NCBI GenBank assembly: GCA_013204605.1
Contig: JABMNI010000002.1
Location: 1-58,154 of the forward strand
Length of the DNA: 58,154 nucleotides
DNA from: Ignavibacteria bacterium
GTDB lineage: Bacteria > Bacteroidota > Ignavibacteria > Kapaibacteriales > Kapaibacteriaceae
Reading direction: 5' to 3'
Part shown: positions 19,431 to 27,880 of the stretch, piece after piece
How the letters are laid out: every line of letters begins with the position of its first letter
Position numbering within the stretch: the stretch's first letter is position 1
Translations under genes and position numbers: made by a program
The notes under the pieces: generated by a model
Databases searched by the model: none
What the model was told of the DNA's origin: nothing
The model's input: the letters and a program-made list of their open reading frames with translations, nothing else

Positions 19431-19436
19431 TACAAG

Positions 19437-19468
19437 AACAAAGCTGTCCGCGCGGCTTTGTTTTTTTT
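19437..19468 (+). terminator. Intrinsic terminator after ribBA
   Basis: AACAAAGC (19437-19444) pairs with GCTTTGTT (19455-19462) around a ten-base GC-rich loop, and a run of Ts continues to 19468. A strong rho-independent terminator in form, 24 bases after the ribBA stop. Confidence 0.85.
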
Positions 19469-19474
19469 ATCATT

Positions 19475-19495
19475 AGCCCCCTTTGAAAAGGGGCT
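19475..19495. repeat. Inverted pair of the dispersed G-rich word
   Basis: AGCCCCCT at 19475-19482 and AGGGGCT at 19489-19495 form a hairpin with an AGCCCC/GGGGCT stem and inner TTT/AAA pairs. It lies just after the ribBA terminator and nine bases before the greA start. Inverted pairs in terminator regions are typical of DNA uptake sequences in Neisseria and Haemophilus; the resemblance is in arrangement only. Confidence 0.8.
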
Positions 19496-19503
19496 CTGCA
19501 GAG

Positions 19504-19986
19504 ATGACTATGCCAGCAGACACCGTATACCTAACCAAAGAACGCTACCTGCAAATGCAGGCTGAGTTGCATGAACTGAAGTCGAAGGGTCGTAAAGACA
19601 TTGCGCAAAAAATTGCCGATGCAAGAGCGCACGGTGATCTATCCGAGAATGCAGATTACGATGCCGCGAAACACGCCCAAGAATTAATGGAAATGAGAAT
19701 TTCGAGATTGGAAACCAATCTCTCTCGCGCACAGATTATTGAGGCTGCAGATTTTCCTGACGATAAAATTTATATTCTTTCAAAAGTTTCGCTTTTGAAT
19801 AAGAAGACTAAGCGCAAGATCGACTACTTGTTGGTTTCACCTGAAGAGGCTGACTTTGAGCAAAATAAGTTATCAGTCACAAGTCCGCTGGGTAAGGTAC
19901 TTATGGGTAGGGTAAAAGGAGACATGGTTGAAATGACCGTACCTGCTGGTGTAATTGCGTATGAGATTTTGTCGATCGGTAAGTAG
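19504..19986 (+). CDS. greA: Transcription elongation factor GreA
   Basis: Stimulates transcript cleavage by backtracked RNA polymerase. The 160 residues have the N-terminal coiled coil with the acidic tip segment GDLSENADYDAAKHAQ (about 43-58) and a C-terminal FKBP-like domain ending SPLGKVLMGRVKGDMVEMTVP. ATG at 19504 or 19510 gives the usual length; the frame also opens at a TTG at 19483, which would place the hairpin in the coding region and is less likely. Confidence 0.95.
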   Translation: MTMPADTVYLTKERYLQMQAELHELKSKGRKDIAQKIADARAHGDLSENADYDAAKHAQELMEMRISRLETNLSRAQIIEAADFPDDKIYILSKVSLLNKKTKRKIDYLLVSPEEADFEQNKLSVTSPLGKVLMGRVKGDMVEMTVPAGVIAYEILSIGK

Positions 19987-20019
19987 GAGCATCTAGCAAC
20001 TAAAACTACAAGGTACCTC

Positions 20020-20520
20020 ATGATAAGCCGCGAACAACTAGTAGCCTCCATTCAAAATGAAATTCGCGTGTGCCGTCACGTGGCCACCAAACTCAACCCT
20101 GCCGATTCCGAGTACCGTCCAACCGATGAACAGCGAACTACCATCGAACTCATGCGCTACCTTGCCGTATGCGGCATAGGTACATTGGAAGCCCTTGTGA
20201 ATGGGAATTGGGACTCTTACGATGCTCGAGAAGAACGAGCAAAAGCTATGCAGTTTGCTGATTTTGATGCTGCTATGGAAACCCAAGACGCGGAGATCGT
20301 TAGCGCGTTTTCTAACATCACGGATGTAGACCTCGTTTCCAAGTTAGTTAAAGCGCCTGGTGTAGGTGAAGTTCCGCTTGGACTAGCCCTTATGCGTACG
20401 GTGTATGCTTGGTTTGTTGCATACAGACACGAGTTATTTGTTCGTGCAAAAATTTGCGGGAACTCCGAAATCAACACCTCCAACAACTGGGGTGGAAAAG
20501 ATCGCAAAAAAGTATCTTAG
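20020..20520 (+). CDS. DinB-like four-helix protein, function unknown
   Basis: A 166-residue soluble protein, mostly helical. YRPTDEQRTTIELMRYLAVCG near 32-52 and LALMRTVYAWFVAYRHELFVRAK near 121-143 resemble the DinB/YfiT metalloenzyme superfamily, whose members bind a metal through three histidines and transfer or detoxify thiols. Only one convincing histidine of that set (in YRHELF) is visible here, so activity is doubtful. It follows greA by 33 bases on the same strand. Confidence 0.6.
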   Translation: MISREQLVASIQNEIRVCRHVATKLNPADSEYRPTDEQRTTIELMRYLAVCGIGTLEALVNGNWDSYDAREERAKAMQFADFDAAMETQDAEIVSAFSNITDVDLVSKLVKAPGVGEVPLGLALMRTVYAWFVAYRHELFVRAKICGNSEINTSNNWGGKDRKKVS

Positions 20521-20640
20521 AGTCGGAGAATACTGAGCTAGTTGTCGTTATTTCCCCTTGTTTTTAGTCCGAAATCTTTTGGAAAAGGATACTGACTCAA
20601 TTTCATGAGTCGATGTTTCACTCAATATTAGGATGTACGT

Positions 20641-21873
20641 ATGCGCAACATTTTACGCTTGACAACATGGGTGTTGTTTGCCGCAACGGTTGTATTTGCA
20701 ACTGGATGTTCCACGGATAATATAACAGCAACCTCTCCTGATGCACAACTATATCAATCAGGTGATTTGGTTCCCAACCAATACATTGTTGTCTACAAAT
20801 CACTGTCGTTGGGTAGTAAGTTGGAAGACTTACAAAGTATGACCCACCAAGGCAGATTAGACCGAGTGGTCGAGCAAAACGGTCTAGTGTTAGACAGACA
20901 CGGCATTTCCCGCGAAGCTGTGATTAATACATTTGGTTCGGTTATTCTAGGTAGTGTAATGACGCTTTCTAAACAACAGTTAGGTGAGCTTAGAAAAGAT
21001 CCGAGCATACGTTATATCGAGCAAGACCGTTACGTATCACTACCTCCGATAAGTGTTTTAGGTAAAGGTGGTAAGGGCGGCGGTGGCGGAACTGCTCCTG
21101 CGCAGGAAACTCCATGGGGAATTACATGTGTTGGTGGATTTGTTGATAAAACAGGTACAACCACCGGTGTTTGGATTGTGGATACTGGCGTTGATTTTGA
21201 TCATCCAGATTTGAATGTCGACATTATTCGTAGTAGAACCTTTGTTCCACGCACTGGTTCGGCCGATGACGAACATGGCCACGGAACGCACGTATCCGGA
21301 ACAATTGCAGCAATCAACAATGATTTTGGCGTTGTTGGCGTTGCTGCTGGCGCCACTGTAATTTCCATGCGAGTGTTGGACCGCCGAGGTTCCGGACAGT
21401 TCTCGTGGTCTGTAAGCGCGTTCGGTCATGTTTGGGCAAATGGTACGGCTGGTGACGTTGTAAATTATTCGGTAGGCCCAGGCAACAGGTACGAAAGCGC
21501 AGTATTAGATGCTGCCGTCAAAAATCTATCCGATAAGGGAATTAGAGTGTGCATAGCGGCAGGCAATGCTACCGATGACTGTGCTTTTTATTCACCAGCT
21601 CGTGTTGATGCCGCAAACGTTTATACGATCTCGGCGATGGATGCTGCTGGCGTTTTTGCCTATTTCTCAAACTACGGCGCTCCGGTAGATTATTGCGAGC
21701 CCGGTGTTGGAGTTCTTTCTTGCTACAAAGGCGGCGGATATGCAACTATGAGCGGAACCTCAATGGCATCGCCACATGCTGCTGGAATACTTACCGCTGC
21801 TGGTGCCATTACTGCCAATGGAATTGTAGCGGCCGACCCCGACGGAAATGCCGACCCAATTGGCGTTAGGTAG
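20641..21873 (+). CDS. Subtilisin-like serine protease lipoprotein (S8)
   Basis: A 410-residue lipoprotein: the signal ends ATGCSTDN, so Cys23 is the likely lipidated residue. An inhibitor I9-like propeptide follows (about 45-135), then a Gly-rich linker (about 140-152), then the catalytic domain with Asp181 (WIVDTGVDFDHPDL), His214 (DEHGHGTHVSG) and Ser374 (MSGTSMASPHAAG). All triad residues are present. There is no T9SS tail. It should act on the periplasmic or outer face of an envelope membrane. The 120-base region before it has a small hairpin (20594-20611) and no clear promoter. Confidence 0.92.
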   Translation: MRNILRLTTWVLFAATVVFATGCSTDNITATSPDAQLYQSGDLVPNQYIVVYKSLSLGSKLEDLQSMTHQGRLDRVVEQNGLVLDRHGISREAVINTFGSVILGSVMTLSKQQLGELRKDPSIRYIEQDRYVSLPPISVLGKGGKGGGGGTAPAQETPWGITCVGGFVDKTGTTTGVWIVDTGVDFDHPDLNVDIIRSRTFVPRTGSADDEHGHGTHVSGTIAAINNDFGVVGVAAGATVISMRVLDRRGSGQFSWSVSAFGHVWANGTAGDVVNYSVGPGNRYESAVLDAAVKNLSDKGIRVCIAAGNATDDCAFYSPARVDAANVYTISAMDAAGVFAYFSNYGAPVDYCEPGVGVLSCYKGGGYATMSGTSMASPHAAGILTAAGAITANGIVAADPDGNADPIGVR

Positions 21874-21904
21874 GAATTAGCCAATTTTCGACAGTAGATT
21901 TTTC

Positions 21905-21966
21905 GAAGTGCTCATTTGTGACAAGTATGTTCAATACTTTCCGTGGATGAGCACTTCTGTATTTTT
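21905..21966 (+). terminator. Terminator-like nested hairpin after the subtilase
   Basis: GAAGTGCTCAT (21905-21915) pairs perfectly with ATGAGCACTTC (21947-21957), and inside the loop AAGTAT pairs with ATACTT. TGTATTTTT follows. The outer stem is 11 bases, so it should be a stable RNA structure. Its T-tract is also the -7 element for accD. Confidence 0.7.
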
Positions 21967-21967
21967 G
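21960..21967 (+). promoter_or_regulatory. -7 promoter element of accD
   Basis: TATTTTTG followed by CA matches TAnnTTTG and lies 28 bases before the ATG at 21996. It shares bases with the T-tract of the preceding terminator, so ending of one transcript and start of the next are packed in the same few bases. Confidence 0.5.
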
Positions 21968-21995
21968 CAGACCCCATTCACTATTATCGGATTGT

Positions 21996-22847
21996 ATGGC
22001 TTGGTTTTTACGAAAGAGTAAAAACATCTCGGAAACTCAGATCAAGGAAATGCCCGACGGGCTTTGGTCGAAGTGTCCAGAATGTGCTACTGTTATTTAT
22101 CGCAAGGAGTTAGTCGAGAACTCTTTCACATGTGAGAAATGCGATCATCACTTTCGAATAAGTGCGCAGAAGTATATAGAGGTGTTGGTAGACAAAGGAA
22201 CGTGGGAGGAAACAGACAATAAAATTCGCAGTGCCGATCCGCTGGAGTTCGTGGATACACGCCCCTACAAAGCCCGTTTAAAAGAAGCGTATACCCGCAC
22301 TGACCTACCGGATGCCGTTACCACCGGAATTGGCAAGATTAACAATATGAACATTGCTTTGGGCTGCATGAATTTTGGATTCATTGGCGGCAGCATGGGG
22401 AGTGTAGTTGGTGAGAAGTTTTTGCGTGCCGGCAGACGCGCCCTGGAGGCTCAGATGCCATTTGTTTTCATCAGTGCATCGGGCGGCGCAAGAATGCAAG
22501 AGGCTGCGTTGTCGCTCATGCAAATGGCCAAAACCAGCGCGTTTTTATCTGAATTCGCAGAGGCGAGACTTCCGTACATCTCAATACTCACAGATCCTAC
22601 AACGGGCGGTGTGAGTGCCTCGTATGCCATGCTGGGCGATATTATTATTGCCGAGCCGAAAGCGCTCATTGGATTTGCCGGACCTAGAATTATCGAACAA
22701 ACCATTCGCAAAAAACTTCCCGAAGGATTTCAGCGCTCAGAATTTTTGTTGGAAAGGGGCTTTGTGGATATGGTAGTTCATCGCAAAGAGTTGAAGTCTA
22801 CAGTTCACACAATGTTGTCACACCTTATGGGAAACAGAAATGCATAA
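21996..22847 (+). CDS. accD: Acetyl-CoA carboxylase carboxyltransferase subunit beta
   Basis: Transfers the carboxyl group from carboxybiotin to acetyl-CoA with AccA. The 283 residues begin with the zinc ribbon (Cys27, Cys30, Cys46, Cys49), followed by the crotonase-like domain with ASGGARMQEA (about 154-163) and ILTDPTTGGVSASYAMLGD. Length is normal. It overlaps the next gene by eight bases. It is distant from accC at 2146 and accA is outside the window. Confidence 0.95.
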   Translation: MAWFLRKSKNISETQIKEMPDGLWSKCPECATVIYRKELVENSFTCEKCDHHFRISAQKYIEVLVDKGTWEETDNKIRSADPLEFVDTRPYKARLKEAYTRTDLPDAVTTGIGKINNMNIALGCMNFGFIGGSMGSVVGEKFLRAGRRALEAQMPFVFISASGGARMQEAALSLMQMAKTSAFLSEFAEARLPYISILTDPTTGGVSASYAMLGDIIIAEPKALIGFAGPRIIEQTIRKKLPEGFQRSEFLLERGFVDMVVHRKELKSTVHTMLSHLMGNRNA

Positions 22848-23757
22848 ATCAACAAGGGTGCGGGTAATTGGATTCCCAATCGACCTTGGTGCAGAGCGCC
22901 GAGGTGTTGATATGGGACCCAGCGCACTTCGCATTGCCGATGTGGATTTGAAACTTAGAAAACTTGGATACAACGTAGTAGACGAAGGCGACATTCCCAT
23001 TCGGAATATCGAAGTTCAAGAACTGCAGGATGTAAAACTAAAGTACCTCCCTGAGGTTGCTGAGATGAGCACGGTTTTGTGCGCACATGTAAAAAAAGTT
23101 CTCGACGAAGGCGATTTTCCACTCATTCTTGGAGGCGACCATTCTATGAGCGTTGGATCGCTTGCCGGAATTGGAGCGCATTGTAAAGAGCAGGGGAAAA
23201 CGTTGGGAGTAATTTGGATTGATGCTCATGCCGATATGAATACCGCCGAGAGCACTCCATCAGGCAACATCCACGGTATGCCCCTTGCCGTAGCCATGGG
23301 CTATGGCCATCCGTCGCTCACTTCAATTGGTGGCGACTTTGCAAAACTCGACCCGCGAAATCTTGCCATTGTTGGACTTCGCTCCATCGATCCAGGTGAA
23401 CGAGTTCTTATAAAAGAGTTGGGCGTTGCGGCCTACACAATGTTCGATATCGACCGCCTTGGTATGTATGAAATTGCCACACGCGTGCTGGATGATATGT
23501 CGCGCAGTGTTGACCACCTACATATTTCGTTCGATGTGGATGGAGTCGACCCACGAGTAGCTCCCGGCGTAGGTACACCTATTCCCGGCGGTCTCACGTA
23601 TCGCGAAACGCATCTCTTCATGGAAATGATTTCTCAAATCGAAGCCTATTCTTCACTCGAAATCGCCGAAGTAAACCCAATCCTAGATGATAGAAACCAA
23701 ACAGCCTTGTTCGCCTCAGACGTTGTTGCTTCGTCCATGGGCAAAAGAATTTTGTAA
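22840..23757 (+). CDS. rocF: Arginase
   Basis: Mn-dependent ureohydrolase that splits arginine to ornithine and urea. The 305 residues have all three family motifs: GGDHSMSVGS (about 99-108), WIDAHADMNT (about 125-134) and ISFDVDGVDP (about 226-235), which supply the His and Asp ligands of the two metals. The N-terminal VIGFPIDLGAERRGVDMGP favours arginase over agmatinase. The last eight bases of accD overlap its start. Its TAA stop is part of an AAGGGGCT word. Confidence 0.93.
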   Translation: MHKSTRVRVIGFPIDLGAERRGVDMGPSALRIADVDLKLRKLGYNVVDEGDIPIRNIEVQELQDVKLKYLPEVAEMSTVLCAHVKKVLDEGDFPLILGGDHSMSVGSLAGIGAHCKEQGKTLGVIWIDAHADMNTAESTPSGNIHGMPLAVAMGYGHPSLTSIGGDFAKLDPRNLAIVGLRSIDPGERVLIKELGVAAYTMFDIDRLGMYEIATRVLDDMSRSVDHLHISFDVDGVDPRVAPGVGTPIPGGLTYRETHLFMEMISQIEAYSSLEIAEVNPILDDRNQTALFASDVVASSMGKRIL

Positions 23758-24577
23758 GGGGCTTTCCCTTTGCGTGTTACTCTGTTCTTTAACTATCCAA
23801 CTGCAAGCAATTGCCTTAGATAGCGTCAGGGCCGGGCTGCCCGTTATCGAGGAAACCCGTGTGATAGGTCAGAAAAAGGTTGTGCGAATAAACGCCGATC
23901 TGAATTGGACCTTAGGTATTTCGGCCGCAGGCTTTTTTAAAGACTATCAGTCACTGCTGCGAGGTCCTTCTTCCGGGTTCGACGCTCCTATAGGATTTTC
24001 AGTTGGCATGTCTTCGTACCAAGTAAAGAATGCCCCTATTGGCCTCAGCGTTTCCTACTACAGGGCCGTAGCCCGCGAAACCTATCAGTACAAGTCATCA
24101 ATATTAGATACGGTAGGGCTGCCTTCTCAAACATACTCTCAAGACATTACGCTAACCGTGATTCCCATAATGCTAACCTGGGACTATTATCCAATTGACC
24201 GACAATTTACCGGCTACATTGGGGGCGGTATTGGAGCTGCACCGGTTCATGCATTTTGGAGAGAAGACATTTCCGAATCGACGTTGCCGGGATCGCGACT
24301 GAGCGGCACCAGGTACGACGCGTGGCACGTTGCGCCGTCCTTTATGGGTAGGGTAGGCGTTTCGTTGGGCTTCGATGAACCATTGGGTTCGAAAACTAAA
24401 GCAGGTGTGTATTTCGAAGCTTCGTATTTGTTTGTTCCTTATTCAGCTCCGTTGTTTACTGAAGCTGCGAAGACAATTCCAAACGCACCCCCTAGTACGA
24501 AAGGTAACTACACCACACAATCGGGTGGGTTCGTTGTTCGGTTAGGAATGAATATTTTTTTCATGGGCAACAAATAA
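23687..24577 (+). CDS. Predicted outer-membrane beta-barrel protein
   Basis: A 296-residue protein overlapping the arginase end by 71 bases. The hydrophobic segment LSLCVLLCSLTIQLQAIA (about 27-44) is a signal peptide if ATG at 23687 is used, which leaves an unusually long 25-residue N-region; a GTG inside the segment is another option. After it come alternating amphipathic strands rich in Tyr, Gly and aromatic ends, with a final strand GFVVRLGMNIFFM typical of barrel proteins. I cannot name a family. Confidence 0.65.
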   Translation: MIETKQPCSPQTLLLRPWAKEFCKGLSLCVLLCSLTIQLQAIALDSVRAGLPVIEETRVIGQKKVVRINADLNWTLGISAAGFFKDYQSLLRGPSSGFDAPIGFSVGMSSYQVKNAPIGLSVSYYRAVARETYQYKSSILDTVGLPSQTYSQDITLTVIPIMLTWDYYPIDRQFTGYIGGGIGAAPVHAFWREDISESTLPGSRLSGTRYDAWHVAPSFMGRVGVSLGFDEPLGSKTKAGVYFEASYLFVPYSAPLFTEAAKTIPNAPPSTKGNYTTQSGGFVVRLGMNIFFMGNK

Positions 24578-24673
24578 AAATATAGTTGCAATTTTTCCTT
24601 GAAGAATTCGACGGCATTGCATACATTGAAACAGTTCGAGGGAACAGTTTGTACTCACTAATACGAGACGGTT

Positions 24674-24979
24674 ATGGAAATCCATGTAACGGCACGGCAC
24701 ATTCACCTCACAGACGAAGAAAACCAAGCAGCCATTGATTCTGCCCAACATTTTACGAAATATTTTGAACCCATTATACGCGTTGATGCCGTATTAACAG
24801 AAACAGCCGGTGTGAAAGAATGCGAATATCATGTAAAGGTGCAGGGGCAAACCCTGATTGCTAAAGATTCTGGGTCTGACTTTACCAAGAGTGTCCATAA
24901 CAGTTCAGTAAAAATTCATCGACAACTTGAAAAATTAAAGACAAAACGCGACGACGTGCGTTCTACTTTGTCCACTTAA
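24674..24979 (+). CDS. hpf: Ribosome hibernation promoting factor, short form
   Basis: A 101-residue HPF/YfiA protein that binds the 30S subunit and stabilises inactive 100S ribosomes. MEIHVTARHIHLTDEE, the AVLTETAGVKECEYHVKVQGQ strand pair, and the C-terminal HRQLEKLKTKRDD helix match the short family form. It lacks the C-terminal dimerisation domain of the long form. 14 bases precede hprK, as in many genomes where hpf and hprK are neighbours. Confidence 0.9.
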   Translation: MEIHVTARHIHLTDEENQAAIDSAQHFTKYFEPIIRVDAVLTETAGVKECEYHVKVQGQTLIAKDSGSDFTKSVHNSSVKIHRQLEKLKTKRDDVRSTLST

Positions 24980-24993
24980 CTTTTATACCCAAT

Positions 24994-26010
24994 ATGCCTC
25001 TTTCACGTGCCACCGTTTCGGTGGTAAAAGAGTTTGTTACGGTGGAAGAATTGCTACAATGTCCCATTCCATTCAATGTGTTAACGGGCGACATTGGACT
25101 GCAAAATAAAATCGTCGACAAAAGTCTGCATCGTCCGCAATTAGCCTTAGCCGGCTACACAGAATTGTTCACGCACCACCGTGTTCAAATGTTCGGCAAT
25201 ACAGAATTCTTCTATCTCGAGAGTTTACCTGAAGAACAACGCAAAAAGGCATTTGCTAAGATTTGCGAGTTTAAAGTTCCATGCATGGTGTGGGCGAATG
25301 GGCGTGTATTGCCCGACAATCTTGCACAACTAGCAGCCGATAACGGTGTTGCTATTCTTGCCACAACTGTAGATACCACCAAAGCTATTCAGCAGCTCGG
25401 CGAATTCTTGGATGACCAGTTCGCCGAGCAAGTAAGCATGCATGGTTCATTTGTGGATGTGTATGGTGTTGGGATGTTTCTCGTAGGAAAGAGCGGTATT
25501 GGAAAGAGCGAAATTTCTCTGGACCTATTAGAACGTGGCCATAGATTAGTAGCTGATGACGTGACTGTGTTCACAAAAAAACGAGAAAGTATTTTGATGG
25601 GTACGGGAACCTCATTGGTGCGCCACTTTATGGAGATACGAGGCGTGGGGGTTATTGATGTGCAACAAATGTTTGGTATCCGCTCGATACGATTTCAAAA
25701 AAGACTTGAAATGATTGTTGAGCTTGAGGTGTATGCCAGCAATCAAGAATACAATCGCACGGGTCTCGACGAAAAGTCGTCTTCCATTATGGGTATAGAT
25801 ATTCAGACAGTTATGCTTCCAATTTTTCCTGGCAAAAATGTGACGGTTATTTGCGAGGCGATTGCTTTGAATTATCTGCTAAAAACGTACGGGTACAATG
25901 CATCGAAAATATTTTCAGACCGGCTTCAAGATCAAATAGACAAACGCTCTTCAAAATCTCATTCAATAGATCAACGACATGTTTCATATTTCCAAAGTGA
26001 CGATGAATAA
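24994..26010 (+). CDS. hprK: HPr kinase/phosphorylase
   Basis: Phosphorylates and dephosphorylates a serine of HPr or a related protein. The 338 residues show the N-terminal regulatory domain, the catalytic His150-Gly151 in SMHGSFVDVYGVG, Walker A GKSGIGKS (165-172), and the family signature MEIRGVGVIDVQQMFGIRSIR. HPr and PTS enzymes are not in the window, so the substrate is unknown; in Gram-negative bacteria this kinase often serves regulatory rather than transport roles. Overlaps the next gene by eight bases. Confidence 0.93.
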   Translation: MPLSRATVSVVKEFVTVEELLQCPIPFNVLTGDIGLQNKIVDKSLHRPQLALAGYTELFTHHRVQMFGNTEFFYLESLPEEQRKKAFAKICEFKVPCMVWANGRVLPDNLAQLAADNGVAILATTVDTTKAIQQLGEFLDDQFAEQVSMHGSFVDVYGVGMFLVGKSGIGKSEISLDLLERGHRLVADDVTVFTKKRESILMGTGTSLVRHFMEIRGVGVIDVQQMFGIRSIRFQKRLEMIVELEVYASNQEYNRTGLDEKSSSIMGIDIQTVMLPIFPGKNVTVICEAIALNYLLKTYGYNASKIFSDRLQDQIDKRSSKSHSIDQRHVSYFQSDDE

Positions 26011-27781
26011 GTCAATTACTACGAGTTTAATTTTTGCAATCGCTTTTGCATCCCTGCTGGTTAGCGGTTGCGGCGGGGATAACGCAGATGCCAATTATGG
26101 TACGAATCTTGGCAATCCCGTATTTGGTGAATGGGTGGTGGTGCACGAGCTCTCCGATCCCGAAGGTATCAACCCGATTGTGGTAAATGATGCATCCGCA
26201 AGTGCAATTTTTAGTCGTGTTTACGAGAAGTTGTTAGAACAAGATTTCGAAACCACAGAACTGACTCCAAATCTAGTCGAGGCCCTACCGACTTTATCGG
26301 ACGATCACATGACGTATACGTTTACATTGAAAAAGGGGATCAAATTCAGTGATGGAAAGCCCCTTACCACTAAAGATGTGCTGTTTTCATTTAAGACTGT
26401 GAAGAATCCGTTGATTATTGATGGCGCTGCCTTGCGCAATTACTTTGTCGATATCAAGGATGTGGTTGCAGTTGATGATTATACCTTTACGGTAAATATG
26501 ATTCGACCATATTTCATGGCGGAGTATCAGTTTGGGTTGTTTTGGATTATGCCAAAGCATGTGTTAGATCCGAAGGGATATACGGATCGCTATACGTTCG
26601 ACGAAACGAATGATTTAGACAAAGCACTAAAGAGCTCGGCTATGAAGGGGTTGGCCGATTGGTTTAACACGGCCGAAGTGAAACGCGAGGGACGTAATAA
26701 CATTGGGTCGGGGCCGTACATTATGGATGAGTGGCGTACCGGCGAAGCCGTTATACTTAAGAAGAACCAAAAATGGTGGCAGGCTGGAAAGGATAAATGG
26801 AATACGGCATACGCAGACAAGATTGTGTACAAGATTGTGAACGATAGAAATACAGCGGTGGTAGCCTTAAAAAATCAGGAACTTGATTTTATGGAGTATG
26901 TACCACCACCAAAGTTTGTTGAAGAAGTAGATACAAACTCAGTAAAACACCTTGCCAAGTTTGCATACGAAGGACAGGTTTATACCTACATTGGTTGGAA
27001 TACTCAGCATCAGGTGTTGGCTGACAAACGAGTCCGCTTGGCGTTGTCGCATTTGGTTGATCGCGATGCCTTGATTAAGCAGGTGTTGCGCGGCATCGGG
27101 AAAAAGGTTGATTCTCCTATCTATCCGCAACGTCCGGAGTACGATAAAACCATTAAGCCCATCGATTACAACCCTGAAACTAGCCGTCGGTTACTTACGG
27201 AGGCTGGATGGATTGATAGCGATGCGAATGGTGTGGTAGACAGAATGATCGACGGTAAAAAAGTTGAATTGAGTTTTAAATTTTTACTTAACGCCGGTAA
27301 CGAGGCGCGCGAACAAATTGCTCTGATTCTTGTAGACGAGTTCAAAAAGGTTGGTATAAAGGCGGAGATTAAAAAGTTGGAGTGGACAGTATTCCTCGAC
27401 AATTTGCGCACCCGGAACTACGATGCGTACATTGGCAGTTGGGTGAACGATCCAATTCCATCTGATCCATATCAGTTATGGCACTCATCTCAGGCTGACA
27501 ACAAAGGTTCTAACTATGTTGGATTCCGAAACAAACGCGCCGATGAATTAATGGAAATGAATCGGACGGAATTCGATCCTGTTAAGCGTCTTGAGTACAT
27601 GCGAGAATTTCAACAAATTGTAGTTGACGAACAGCCGTACACATTTTTGTGGATGCCTCTTTATCCCGCGGTCTACAACAAGCGTTTGCAGAACGTTGGA
27701 TTTTCTTTTGTGCGCCCTGGGTATAACCCAACTCAGTGGTGGGTGTCAAAAGCTAACTGGCGTTACGCTCAAGTGCAGTAA
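26003..27781 (+). CDS. Peptide-type ABC solute-binding lipoprotein (family 5)
   Basis: A 592-residue extracytoplasmic binding lipoprotein. The signal ends LLVSGCGGDN, so Cys near residue 23 is lipidated. The SBP family 5 hallmarks are PTLSDDHMTYTFTLKKGIKFSDG, LTTKDVLFSFK, GSGPYIMDEW and the C-terminal DAYIGSWVNDPIPSDPYQLWHSS. Such proteins bind oligopeptides, nickel or other solutes and pass them to a permease. No permease or ATPase gene is adjacent. ATG at 26003 overlaps the hprK stop; an ATG at 25979 adds only eight residues before the signal. Confidence 0.92.
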   Translation: MNKSITTSLIFAIAFASLLVSGCGGDNADANYGTNLGNPVFGEWVVVHELSDPEGINPIVVNDASASAIFSRVYEKLLEQDFETTELTPNLVEALPTLSDDHMTYTFTLKKGIKFSDGKPLTTKDVLFSFKTVKNPLIIDGAALRNYFVDIKDVVAVDDYTFTVNMIRPYFMAEYQFGLFWIMPKHVLDPKGYTDRYTFDETNDLDKALKSSAMKGLADWFNTAEVKREGRNNIGSGPYIMDEWRTGEAVILKKNQKWWQAGKDKWNTAYADKIVYKIVNDRNTAVVALKNQELDFMEYVPPPKFVEEVDTNSVKHLAKFAYEGQVYTYIGWNTQHQVLADKRVRLALSHLVDRDALIKQVLRGIGKKVDSPIYPQRPEYDKTIKPIDYNPETSRRLLTEAGWIDSDANGVVDRMIDGKKVELSFKFLLNAGNEAREQIALILVDEFKKVGIKAEIKKLEWTVFLDNLRTRNYDAYIGSWVNDPIPSDPYQLWHSSQADNKGSNYVGFRNKRADELMEMNRTEFDPVKRLEYMREFQQIVVDEQPYTFLWMPLYPAVYNKRLQNVGFSFVRPGYNPTQWWVSKANWRYAQVQ

Positions 27782-27785
27782 CTGA

Positions 27786-27822
27786 GAAATTAGAAATTAG
27801 AGCTGAGAGCTGAGAGCTGAGA
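27786..27822. repeat. Short tandem heptamers in intergenic gap
   Basis: GAAATTA occurs twice, then AGAGCTG three and a half times in direct succession. A slippage-prone tract of no recognised function between the binding protein and the AlbA_2 gene. Confidence 0.8.
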
Positions 27823-27880
27823 AAAGTAAACGTATAAAGTAGGAAGAATTAAGCACTTGCTAAACGACAGACAACGTCAA

